Assembly: GCA_965226025.1 (NCBI GenBank) | Contig: CBDDCD010000002.1 | Location: 62,001 to 126,000 of the forward strand | Direction: 5' to 3' | Source of the DNA: Moanibacter sp965226025 | GTDB taxonomy: Bacteria > Verrucomicrobiota > Verrucomicrobiia > Opitutales > UBA2987 | DNA length: 64,000 bases | In this document: piece by piece, positions 16,847-24,420 of the stretch | Numbering within the stretch: the stretch's first letter is position 1 | Layout of the letters: every line of letters begins with the position of its first letter | Notes under the pieces: generated by a model | Told to the model about the DNA's origin: nothing | The model's database searches: none | What the model saw: only the letters and a program-made list of their open reading frames with translations | Position numbers and translations under genes: made by a program

Positions 16847-17680
16847 ATGAGCGTTACCAAAGAAAGGAATTCGGACCTCGACCTAAAGTCGCCACCGGTG
16901 GTGGCCTGCCGGTTGATGGAGCTCTACTACTCGGACTACGACAACGAGGAGATCGTGCAGATCGATCCGGCTCTCACGGCGAAAATTCTGAGCGTCTGCA
17001 ACACCGCCGCGTCGGGAATATCCGATCCCGTCGGTTCCCTACCTCAAGCAATCTCCCTAATCGGCTTCGGACCTCTTATCAACCTCGTATGGAAACTTTC
17101 TATAGGAGGTACATTGCAGCGCCCGGCGGACTTATACGGGATTCCGGAGAACGGACTCTGGCGCCACTCCGTCACGACAGCGGTCGCGGCCCAGGAGTTA
17201 AGTCGAATTCATCCCGATCCCCCGGAACCGGAGGATGTGGCTTTCACTGCCAGGCTTTTGCACGATATTGGAAAGATTGTTATTAATCAGAGTTACAATC
17301 TCTCTCCCAACGGCCTGCGCGATCTTCTAAAGAAAAACGGAGTCTCAATCGTGGAAGCGGAGAAGACTCTCAATCCGCTCGACCATGCCGCGGTCGGCGC
17401 AGATATCCTTCGGCAATGGAAGCTCCCTGAAATCCTGATTGAGGCGATAGCACGGCATCACGATCCCCCGGCTGACACGGTCGCTCTTTCCTCAATTATT
17501 CACCTTGGGAATGCGTGTGCCCACATGATGGGTGCTTCATACGGCTATCAATCCCTTTCCAACCCCATCGAAACAGAATCTCCTACAACTCTCGGATTCG
17601 GCGCCGATGCTATGGAGAGAGCCATGATCGGTGTTCAGCTGCGTTCCGAAGAGATTGAGAATTTCATCTCGTCTCAATGA
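16847..17680 (+). CDS. HDOD-domain signalling protein, copy 2
   Basis: 277 residues. HDOD features: SPPVVACRLMELYYSDYDNEEIVQIDPALTAK in pieces, ILSVCNTAASG, LPQAISLIGFGPL, then LLHDIGKIVIN (closer to a true HD signature than copy 1), LDHAAVGADIL and IARHHDPP. The HD dipeptide plus IARHH keep more potential metal ligands than most HDOD proteins, so residual activity is conceivable. Stop overlaps the start of a 36-codon receiver-like ORF (ATGA, 17677-17680). Confidence 0.85.
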   Translation: MSVTKERNSDLDLKSPPVVACRLMELYYSDYDNEEIVQIDPALTAKILSVCNTAASGISDPVGSLPQAISLIGFGPLINLVWKLSIGGTLQRPADLYGIPENGLWRHSVTTAVAAQELSRIHPDPPEPEDVAFTARLLHDIGKIVINQSYNLSPNGLRDLLKKNGVSIVEAEKTLNPLDHAAVGADILRQWKLPEILIEAIARHHDPPADTVALSSIIHLGNACAHMMGASYGYQSLSNPIETESPTTLGFGADAMERAMIGVQLRSEEIENFISSQ

Positions 17681-17787
17681 ATCCTCGGAGAATTCGCTTC
17701 CTCGTGGTCGATGACTCGGTCCCTGGTGCGGAGGAGTTTCTATCGAAAGTGCGCCTGCGCCTAAAGGGTTTCAGTTCCAGACCGTGA
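17677..17787 (+). CDS. 36-residue receiver-domain stub (CheY-like N-terminus)
   Basis: Short ORF MNPRRIRFLVVDDS..., the first ~30 residues of a response-regulator receiver domain: strand beta1 (IRFLVV), the acidic pair DDS and helix alpha1 (AEEFLSKVRLRLKG). It then stops at 17785-17787 before the phosphorylated Asp would appear. Translationally coupled to the HDOD gene by ATGA overlap. Either the remnant of a deleted cheY-type gene or a microprotein; I favour a remnant because the next gene follows immediately with its own Shine-Dalgarno. Confidence 0.6.
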   Translation: MNPRRIRFLVVDDSVPGAEEFLSKVRLRLKGFSSRP

Positions 17788-17811
17788 AACCGTTATAGAG
17801 AAAAAGGAATC

Positions 17812-18315
17812 ATGACCATTATAGACGTTTTGGATTTGAAGGGCTTTCTCGGAGGAAGGGTGGCCGATACCTTCTCGGAGATGGTAGCGATGCAACTTAA
17901 GGCCAATGAGGCAATCTTAGATGATTACCCTCTGGGAGAAAAGCTGGCTGCCAGCATCGAATTACATGGACGAGTCGAAGGTGAACTGCGCGTCGTCGTG
18001 AGCGCCGAATTCGGACTTCGAATCGGTTGTGCGATGCTCTCACAGGATCCTGGGATGCTCGATGACGCCATGGTAAGGGATGTGGTTGGAGAGGTCACTA
18101 ATATGATCGTGGGTAACCTTGAGACCGACTTCGGCAACGTCGGTCTGGAATGCAATATCTCGGTCCCTTTAGTGGAGCAATTCAATGACATACCATTCAT
18201 CCAGGAAGGCGAGCAGGACGGAGTTCGGTTCGAACGAGTCTTCTTCGGCAAAGGAAGACAATACCTTGTCGTGGAGCTGAAAGTAGCCAGCGAAGAGGAG
18301 CCGGGAATCTTTTGA
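17812..18315 (+). CDS. CheX-like chemotaxis phosphatase
   Basis: 167 residues, ATG preceded by AAGGA at five-base spacing. The stretch VVGEVTNMIVGN contains the ExxN signature (Glu94, Asn97) used by the CheC/CheX/FliY family to dephosphorylate CheY-P. IELHGRVEGELRVVVS and AMLSQDPGM fit the CheX fold. Soluble. It ends the cheD-HDOD series; in known systems CheD and CheC/CheX physically interact, which fits the clustering. The receiver it would act on is missing except for the stub just upstream. Confidence 0.75.
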   Translation: MTIIDVLDLKGFLGGRVADTFSEMVAMQLKANEAILDDYPLGEKLAASIELHGRVEGELRVVVSAEFGLRIGCAMLSQDPGMLDDAMVRDVVGEVTNMIVGNLETDFGNVGLECNISVPLVEQFNDIPFIQEGEQDGVRFERVFFGKGRQYLVVELKVASEEEPGIF

Positions 18316-18424
18316 TTTGCGACCTGCAAATCCCCCCCGTCGTTTCATCATCCCCATGCTCCGGTAATCCATTACTCCCTCCAAACTCCACCACTCCACT
18401 TCGAATCTGTACATAATTCGTTGA

Positions 18425-18530
18425 AGGAACTGAGGACGCTTCCTTGGAAGAGATAGCGGAGATCATCTCCTAGGATGAGGCACTTACCGCCCGCGCGCTT
18501 AGAATCGCCTTCCCAACAGATCACGACTTC
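18425..18530 (+). pseudogene. Decayed HDOD gene fragment
   Basis: One plus-strand frame reads EGTEDASLEEIAEIIS, a TAG stop at 18471-18473, then DEALTARALRIA, after which homology fades. SLEEIAEIIS-DEALTARALRIA is the N-terminal helix pair of HDOD domains (compare FDEIVELIKIDPSLTAQVLRLSN upstream). No intact start, and the frame is interrupted, so this looks like a fossil of a third HDOD gene. Short match, hence moderate confidence. Confidence 0.45.
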
Positions 18531-18560
18531 GACGACGTAAACCTCGAAATGGGCCTGAAT

Positions 18561-18600
18561 CTCGCCCGAAAAACCGCATCAGCATTGAAGTTTCAATTCG
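18561..18600 (-). repeat. CTGAAACTTCAATG-family element, copy
   Basis: On the minus strand: TTGAAACTTCAATGCTGATG followed by CGGTTTTTCGGGCG, matching the start of the 88-bp element at 28437. The distal end is not clearly preserved. Confidence 0.6.
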
Positions 18601-18716
18601 GGAGTGTCATCGAGCGCTGACCCCGGAAACCTCAAACCTCACCCACCGGCCACTCGCTGAAGCGCATTATTCCTGAGAGGGACAAAAGGCGAATCGCCAA
18701 TCCTAAAACCTGACCT

Positions 18717-20762
18717 TTATTCACTCCAAAGCTCGCCCAGCATCGCATCAATCTTCTCGGTCGCGTCTGAACTTGGGCCGAATTTTTCCGGGTCTTCCTG
18801 CTCACTGACCGCATGGGCGCTGATTCTTTCAAAAAGAGGAGAGGCCGAGGCCGGAATGAAACGGGTCAACTGGGAATAATTATGGCTGTCGCTTAGGCCG
18901 CGAGGACGGTGGTAATAACGCAAGGGAAAGTAGAGATTCAGAATATTTCGAGCCCGGGTCATCGCAACATAGAGTAGACGCCTCTCCTCTTCGATCTCGT
19001 CCCCGCTGCCCGTGGCCAGGTCGGACGGTATCATGCCATCCGCAACATGAATGATGTGGACCACGTCCCATTCGCACCCTTTGGCCGAGTGAATCGTACT
19101 GAGAATGAGATAGTCGTCATCAAGAGAAGGAGGACCAGCCAGATCCTGGGTGGAATTGGGAGGATCGAGAGTGAGGTCGGTAATGAACTCGCCCCGCGTT
19201 CTATAGTTGGTGGCGATCTGCTCGAGCTGCTCCAGGTCTTTCAATCGTGAATCCGAATTATCGTACTTGTATTCGATGATCGGCTCGAAGAACTTCCGAA
19301 TACGCTCAACCTGGACCGCTGGTCCCCGATCAGCGCCGTCAACACAATCTTTCGCTGTTCCCCTCAAATCATCGAAGGATTCACGGGCTGCCGCGGGCAC
19401 TTGCGGCGGATGAAGGATAAGGCGCTCAATCGGATCGCCCCCGTTTTCCGAGTTCAGCAGGTTGTCGATTATTCTTCTTGCCGTCACTTGCCCGACGCCC
19501 TCCAGCAATTGCAATACGCGAAACCAGCTCGCCGCATCGGAAGGATTTTCCAGTACTCGAAGCATCGCCACCATGTCTTTCACGTGAGCCGCTTCCAGAA
19601 ACTTAAGCCCCCCGTATTTGACGAACGGAATGTTCCGCCGGGTCAATTCAACTTCCAGTTTGTCGCTGTGATACCCGGCCCGAAAGAGGACCGCCTGCTC
19701 CCGGAGCGAAACCCCTTCCTCCCTTTTTTCCAGAATGCGCTGGCATACTTCACCGCATTGCTCGTCCTCGTCCATACAGGTGACGATGGCCGGTTTCTGG
19801 GCCCCCTTTCGTTCCGAAAAGAGTGTCTTTGTGTAGCGCTGGTTGGAGCACTCCATCACCGCATTTGAGGCGTCCAGGATCGGTTGGATGGAGCGGTAAT
19901 TCTGCTCCAGCTTGACGATCGTCTCAGCCCCGAACTTTTCCGGAAACTCCATGATGTTCTCGACCGTTGCAGAGCGGAAGGAGTAGATGGACTGAGCGTC
20001 GTCCCCTACTACTGTAATGTTGCGAATCCCGTCCTTTGGCCGCATCGCCTCCAAAATCTCCGCCTGGAGCAGGTTCGTATCCTGGTACTCATCCACCAGA
20101 ATGTGCTCGAAACGATCCGCAATCATGCGGCCGATCCGCTCGGCACCGCCAAGGGCCATCCAGTAGAGAAGGAGATCGTCATAATCGAGGATCTTTTGCT
20201 CCCTCTTCTGCTTCGTATACTGCTCGAATACCTTCCGGATTCCCTCGCCTTCGTCGCCGCACCAGGGAAAGTGGGCCTCCAATAATTCCGTAAGCTTGAT
20301 TCGACTGTTGATCATGCGAGAATAGATCGCCGCCAGGGTGTTGCTCCTCGGAAACCTGCGCTTACCTTGGCTTAAGCCGAGATCGGTGCGAATCAGATTC
20401 ATCATGTCGGCCGCGTCGGTCTGGTCGATCACCGTGAAATTCGGCTCCAATCCCACCGTTCTGCCATACTGACGAAGGAGGCGATTGGCGGTGGAGTGAA
20501 ACGTGCCTCCCCAGACCTGGCCCGCCGTGGACGGCCCGGCATAGCGCCCTGCCCGTCCGATCATCTCCGCCACCGCACGCCGGGTAAAAGTCAGCAGCAA
20601 AATGCGATCCGGAGAGACCTTCTGTTCGATAAGCCATGCTACCCTACAGGCAAGTGTGCGGGTCTTTCCAGTGCCGGCGCCCGCAATAATGAGGAGCCCA
20701 CCCTCACCAAAGGTGACCGCGCGACGCTGCGGTTCATTCAGTTCATCAATCCACGCTGCCAT
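18717..20762 (-). CDS. UvrD/PcrA/Rep-family DNA helicase
   Basis: 681 residues. Superfamily-1A 3'-5' helicase acting in repair or replication restart. Motifs in order: Q-motif LNEPQRRAV, Walker A GAGTGKT (~29-35), motif Ia LLLTFTRRA, Walker B ILVDEYQDTN, motif III VVGDDAQSIYSFR, motif IV ETIVKLEQNYRS, motif V LSTIHSAKGCEWDVV and motif VI LYVAMTRAR. Shorter C-terminus than E. coli UvrD (720). The exact orthology (UvrD, PcrA or Rep) cannot be settled here. Divergent from the M48 protease gene across ~220 bp. Confidence 0.93.
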   Translation of the reverse strand: MAAWIDELNEPQRRAVTFGEGGLLIIAGAGTGKTRTLACRVAWLIEQKVSPDRILLLTFTRRAVAEMIGRAGRYAGPSTAGQVWGGTFHSTANRLLRQYGRTVGLEPNFTVIDQTDAADMMNLIRTDLGLSQGKRRFPRSNTLAAIYSRMINSRIKLTELLEAHFPWCGDEGEGIRKVFEQYTKQKREQKILDYDDLLLYWMALGGAERIGRMIADRFEHILVDEYQDTNLLQAEILEAMRPKDGIRNITVVGDDAQSIYSFRSATVENIMEFPEKFGAETIVKLEQNYRSIQPILDASNAVMECSNQRYTKTLFSERKGAQKPAIVTCMDEDEQCGEVCQRILEKREEGVSLREQAVLFRAGYHSDKLEVELTRRNIPFVKYGGLKFLEAAHVKDMVAMLRVLENPSDAASWFRVLQLLEGVGQVTARRIIDNLLNSENGGDPIERLILHPPQVPAAARESFDDLRGTAKDCVDGADRGPAVQVERIRKFFEPIIEYKYDNSDSRLKDLEQLEQIATNYRTRGEFITDLTLDPPNSTQDLAGPPSLDDDYLILSTIHSAKGCEWDVVHIIHVADGMIPSDLATGSGDEIEEERRLLYVAMTRARNILNLYFPLRYYHRPRGLSDSHNYSQLTRFIPASASPLFERISAHAVSEQEDPEKFGPSSDATEKIDAMLGELWSE

Positions 20763-20980
20763 GGAGCAAATGCATGTTTATCAAATGAAGATTGCTCTTT
20801 TCGGAAGTCAATGAAATTGGGCAATGGAGGCGGTAAAACATCCTCGGAGTGACAATCTGTCCCAGTCGGGCGCCGTCCGATGATCAGTCAGATTCTCTAA
20901 CCTTCTCCAGTTCAACAAGAACCGAAAAACGATGGCGGATTCGAATTCGGCATTTCCGATGCTGTAAAGGACCTAGGGAA

Positions 20981-21307
20981 ATGCTCCAGCCACATCAATA
21001 CAGAGAGAATCGAGAACGGGACGCAAGGCAGACCCTCCTCATTATCGCAGGCCTGTCTGGTCTGCTGACCATCGTCACCTGGATGCTGGCTGGCCCGGTC
21101 GGATTTGTTGGCATTCTTGGAATTGGGTTCTTCACCTTTCTTTTTTCGAATCGGGCAAGGCCCGATGCCCTACTTCGACTCTACGGCGCCAGCGAGTTGG
21201 ATCCCTACTACCATCCCAGGCTCTACTACCTTCTCCGCAGCCCTCGCCCGCCGAGCAGAACTGCCCACCCGACCAAGGCTCTTTTACCTGCCCTATCACA
21301 CCCCTAA
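20981..21307 (+). CDS. M48 family peptidase, N-terminal fragment before frameshift
   Basis: Start ATG at 20981 after AGGGAA. MLQPHQYRENRERDARQTLL, then the helices LLIIAGLSGLLTIVTWMLAG and FVGILGIGFFTFLF and the segment RLYGASELDPYYHPRLYYLLR are the standard N-terminus of HtpX-like M48 membrane proteases. Homology stops at about 21240, after LLRS, where the frame is lost; the rest of the protein continues one frame over. A single-base indel within 21235-21245 would restore a ~331-residue protein. Confidence 0.75.
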   Translation: MLQPHQYRENRERDARQTLLIIAGLSGLLTIVTWMLAGPVGFVGILGIGFFTFLFSNRARPDALLRLYGASELDPYYHPRLYYLLRSPRPPSRTAHPTKALLPALSHP

Positions 21308-21977
21308 CGCGTTCGCTATGGGATCGCCCGAGCACCCCTTCATCGCCGTCAGCCAGGGGATCCTATCCCGATTCGATGAAAGAGAGGTCGCCGGAATCCT
21401 AGGACACGAAATCAGCCATCTGAAGAATCGGGATACCACCGTGGTCTCGCTCTCCCTCTTATTCGGCCGCTTGACTTCCTTGATGTCCCAGATCGGCCTG
21501 GTCATGCTCCTCTTCAGCCTCCCCGCGTTTTTCCTCGGTTACAAGCCCTTCCCTTGGCTCCTGATCACGGTCCTCTACTTCGCTCCATCAATCAGCGCCC
21601 TCCTCCAGCTGGCCCTCTCCAGTACCCGCGAGTTCGCCGCCGATATGGACGCCGCCAGACTTACGAACGACCCCCGCGGCCTCGCTTCCGCCCTCTACAA
21701 ACTCGAGCGCGCGACCAGCCCCTGGTGGGAGAACCTCTTCTTTCCCTATCGCCGAGTCGCTCAACCTCACCTTCTCAGAACCCATCCCCCCACCGAAGAA
21801 CGAATTCAACGCCTCCTCCAAGTCGAAGAGACGACCCGCTCATTGCCGCATTCAAACCTTCCCAGACACGAGCCCTTGCATCACTGGCCCGATCCGCTCC
21901 GCCTTCATCCCTTCTTTCCCATTTATTCTGACGACCGTCAGAATAAATGGCTGTTTTTGGAGCCGGTCGACCGATGA
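21105..21977 (+). CDS. M48 (HtpX-like) metalloprotease, main part after frameshift
   Basis: Homologous sequence begins at ~21240 (LARRAELPTRPRLFYLP). Contains NAFAMG, the zinc-binding HEISH with its Glu in GILGHEISHLKNRD, two hydrophobic helices (LVMLLFSLPAFFLG, LLITVLYFAPSISALLQLAL), the third ligand region REFAADMDAARL, and HPPTEERIQRL. It would be an inner-membrane protease for misfolded proteins. The last ~20 residues (IYSDDRQNKWLFLEPVDR) are encoded by a palindrome (21919-21950) and by half of an inverted repeat, so the original C-terminus was probably replaced by repeat DNA. Confidence 0.75.
   Translation: MLAFLELGSSPFFFRIGQGPMPYFDSTAPASWIPTTIPGSTTFSAALARRAELPTRPRLFYLPYHTPNAFAMGSPEHPFIAVSQGILSRFDEREVAGILGHEISHLKNRDTTVVSLSLLFGRLTSLMSQIGLVMLLFSLPAFFLGYKPFPWLLITVLYFAPSISALLQLALSSTREFAADMDAARLTNDPRGLASALYKLERATSPWWENLFFPYRRVAQPHLLRTHPPTEERIQRLLQVEETTRSLPHSNLPRHEPLHHWPDPLRLHPFFPIYSDDRQNKWLFLEPVDR
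21919..21950. repeat. Palindrome with GACGACCGTC core
   Basis: 15-bp arms (21919-21933, 21936-21950) with a two-base loop, inside the 3' end of the protease ORF. Shares its centre with palindromes at 39514 and 44529. Confidence 0.65.
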
Positions 21978-22021
21978 CTTTCGATTGCAGCGCAAATTCT
22001 TGGGTCCGATCGACCGGCTCC
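21959..22021. repeat. Inverted pair of TAGGAGCCGGTCG motifs between convergent genes
   Basis: GGAGCCGGTCGA (21959-21970) and its complement (22010-22021) face each other. The right half directly follows the TAG stop (22021-22023) of the DUF3127 gene; the left half is the last codons of the protease ORF. Variant of the TAGGAATCTGTCGGA family. Confidence 0.6.
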
Positions 22022-22392
22022 TAAAACGGGATGTCCTGGTCGACTTCGCCGCCGTCGTCGGTGCTGTCTTCGGAAACGAAGTCGGAGCCGGGATCACCTG
22101 CGGGATCGCTTGTAGCGGCGGACTCGTCTCCGAGCGATTCGATTTTCCAGGCGTTGAGATCGACGAAATAGCGGCCCTTGTATTCGCGACCCCGAATATC
22201 GAAACTGACGAGGACGGAATCTCCCTTTTCGAATTGGTCAAGCATTTCGGCCTTCTCTTTGAGACAATCAAATTTGATCTCCTGGGGGAAGCGTTCGTCG
22301 GTGGTGATGACGAACTCTCTTTTGGAGAACCCGCTGGGGAAAGTCTGGGTGTCGGAAATCTCCTTTATCGTACCTTTATGTTCGAAGGCCAT
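22021..22392 (-). CDS. DUF3127 protein, SSB-like
   Basis: 123 residues. GTIKEISDTQTFPSGFSKREFVITT, KFDCLKEKAEMLDQFEKGD, VSFDIRGREYKGRYFVDLNAWKI (in pieces) match DUF3127, an OB-fold family related to single-strand DNA-binding proteins. An acidic, Gly/Ser/Asp-rich tail ends DIPF, as in SSB tails that recruit repair proteins. Probably cytoplasmic and nucleic-acid binding. Stop codon TAG belongs to the inverted repeat at 21959-22021. Confidence 0.85.
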   Translation of the reverse strand: MAFEHKGTIKEISDTQTFPSGFSKREFVITTDERFPQEIKFDCLKEKAEMLDQFEKGDSVLVSFDIRGREYKGRYFVDLNAWKIESLGDESAATSDPAGDPGSDFVSEDSTDDGGEVDQDIPF

Positions 22393-22607
22393 AGCTCGGA
22401 GAAAAGGTATTTCCAGTGGCGTTGTCGATCAATTCCGAATCTGATCCGTTGACAAACCGCCTAGAGCTGGTGTTCGCAACTTCATGTTAAGCGCGTCTGA
22501 GGCTCCCCCGGTCCCGCTCAGCGGAGCCGATAACAGACGGGGCGGTAAGCTAGGTTTATCGCAATGAACAAAAACACTAAGGAATAGTAATCTCGACGTG
22601 AGGAACT

Positions 22608-24083
22608 ATGAAGGATACCCGACCCAACGTCCTACTGATCTCAACTGATCACTGGCCGGCTTACCTCCTGGGAATTGCGGGCCATCCGGCGATTCAGACA
22701 CCGACTTTGGATTCACTGGCAAGGAGCGGTGCTCGCTACACCAACTGCTACGCTGAATGTCCCGTCTGCATACCGGCTCGCCGGACCCTCATGACCGGAA
22801 CCACTCCCCGCACCCATGGGGACCGAGTCTTCAAGTCAACGATGCCGATGCCCGTGTTGCCCACCCTGGCCCAGACTTTTCGAGAGGCCGGTTATCAAGC
22901 CGTCGCCGTCGGCAAACTCCACGTCTATCCCCAGCGCGACAGAATCGGATTCGACGACGTAGTTCTTGATGAAGAAGGGCGCACTCAGTACGGGGTCACC
23001 GACGACTATGAGATCTTTCTCAGTGATGCGGGTTATGCCGGGCAGCATTTCCTTCACGGAATGAGCAACAATGAGTACACGACCCGCCCATGGCATCTGC
23101 CCGAGGAAACTCATGCTACGAGTTGGGCGACGCGAACCATGGCGAGTATGATTAAGCGTCGCGATCCAACCCGCCCCGGTTTCTGGTTTCTCTCCTATCG
23201 GCACCCCCACCCGCCATTGGTACCCCTGGAATCCTATATCAACATTTACCGAGAGATCGAATTGGATAAACCCTTTGCCGGCGGCTGGGCCCAAGCCTCC
23301 GATCTTCCTTTTCCTCTTCAGGCCGCGACCGCGCGGGGAGACCTCCACGATGAAACTCAGGCGGCGATGGCGCGACGGTCATTTTACGCACTGTGCACCC
23401 ACATCGATCACAGTATCCGGGTAATAGTCGGAACTCTGAGGGAGGAGGGTCTGCTCGACGACACCGTTATCTGTTTCACATCGGACCACGGCGATATGCT
23501 CGGTAATCATCGGATGTGGGCCAAGCGGCTCTTCTACGAATGGTCAGCTAACGTTCCCATGATATTATTGGGCAGAGACGGGGACGAAAGAGTGGGAAGC
23601 AACCGGGTCGATCACCGCTTGGTCGGATGGCAGGATGTGATGCCGACACTGCTTGATCTCGCAGGAATCGATATTCCCGAGACAGTCGAAGGAATCTCAA
23701 TGGTAGGAGAAGAAAGGCGCAGTTTTTTCTACGGGGAAGTCGGCGAAGATGACAATGCCTGCCGCATGATTCACGAAGGTCGCTACAAGCTGATCTACTA
23801 TCCCGTCGGCAATCATCGGCAACTCTTCGACCTGGAGACCGACCCCGATGAAATGAATGATCTGGCTTCCGAATCGACCCATTCCGCGATGCTCGAAGGT
23901 TTGACCGAACGTCTCGTCGCACAACTCTACGGCGGGGATCAGTCCTGGGTGCAAAACGGAGCCCTGGTTGGCAAACCTGACAAAGTATTCCAGTCGGGAC
24001 CCAATCGCAATCTGACGAGCCAGCGAGGCCATCACTTCCCGCCGCCTCCGAAAACCGATATTCCACAGATTCAGTGGCACTAG
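22608..24083 (+). CDS. Formylglycine-dependent sulfatase
   Basis: 491 residues, no signal peptide. Alkaline-phosphatase-superfamily sulfatase: PNVLLISTDHW with the metal-binding Asp14, the formylglycine site CPVCIPARRTLMTG (Cys54 in a C-x-P-x-R motif; Ala instead of the common Ser at x), GKLHVYP, HPHPPLVP, and the second metal site FTSDHGDMLGNHRMWAK. Removes sulfate from polysaccharide or small sulfate esters; needs an FGE maturase not seen here. GAGGAAC sits before the ATG. Stop TAG starts a TAGGAATCTGTCGG motif. Confidence 0.9.
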   Translation: MKDTRPNVLLISTDHWPAYLLGIAGHPAIQTPTLDSLARSGARYTNCYAECPVCIPARRTLMTGTTPRTHGDRVFKSTMPMPVLPTLAQTFREAGYQAVAVGKLHVYPQRDRIGFDDVVLDEEGRTQYGVTDDYEIFLSDAGYAGQHFLHGMSNNEYTTRPWHLPEETHATSWATRTMASMIKRRDPTRPGFWFLSYRHPHPPLVPLESYINIYREIELDKPFAGGWAQASDLPFPLQAATARGDLHDETQAAMARRSFYALCTHIDHSIRVIVGTLREEGLLDDTVICFTSDHGDMLGNHRMWAKRLFYEWSANVPMILLGRDGDERVGSNRVDHRLVGWQDVMPTLLDLAGIDIPETVEGISMVGEERRSFFYGEVGEDDNACRMIHEGRYKLIYYPVGNHRQLFDLETDPDEMNDLASESTHSAMLEGLTERLVAQLYGGDQSWVQNGALVGKPDKVFQSGPNRNLTSQRGHHFPPPPKTDIPQIQWH

Positions 24084-24095
24084 GAATCTGTCGGT
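24081..24095 (+). repeat. TAGGAATCTGTCGG motif at the sulfatase stop codon
   Basis: First three bases are the stop codon of the sulfatase gene; 14 of 15 bases match the family consensus. Confidence 0.75.
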
Positions 24096-24420
24096 TCGGA
24101 TTGTCTGGATTCACTGAGGATTTCTGATTACTTCGGTTCGTTCGTGAACTGTGGCGGATTCAACCACCGACATCTTCCTAATCCCGCTTACGCGGGGTAC
24201 CGGTCGATCGTCTCTCTAGTTAGAGGCTGTCCCAAATCCGAGAGGATTTGGGTGGAAGCCTGATACCGATATCAATCTTCGTCACGTTATGTAGACCACG
24301 ACATGCCTTCCGTCCTCGGTAGCTTACCTTTTATCCGTTATGCACCTTTCCAGCACCCTTCCTCTCGCTTTGAGTCGATAGTTCTCCCAAGGAAGCGCCT
24401 CTGACTCGATTCTTGGATCC

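Larger units (their letters stand above)
18316..18716. other. 401-bp gap between CheX-like gene and helicase gene
   Basis: No intact gene. Holds the HDOD fossil (18425-18530) and a repeat-family copy (18561-18600). GATTTGC/GCAAATC forms a small hairpin right after the CheX stop, without a U-run. Confidence 0.6.
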
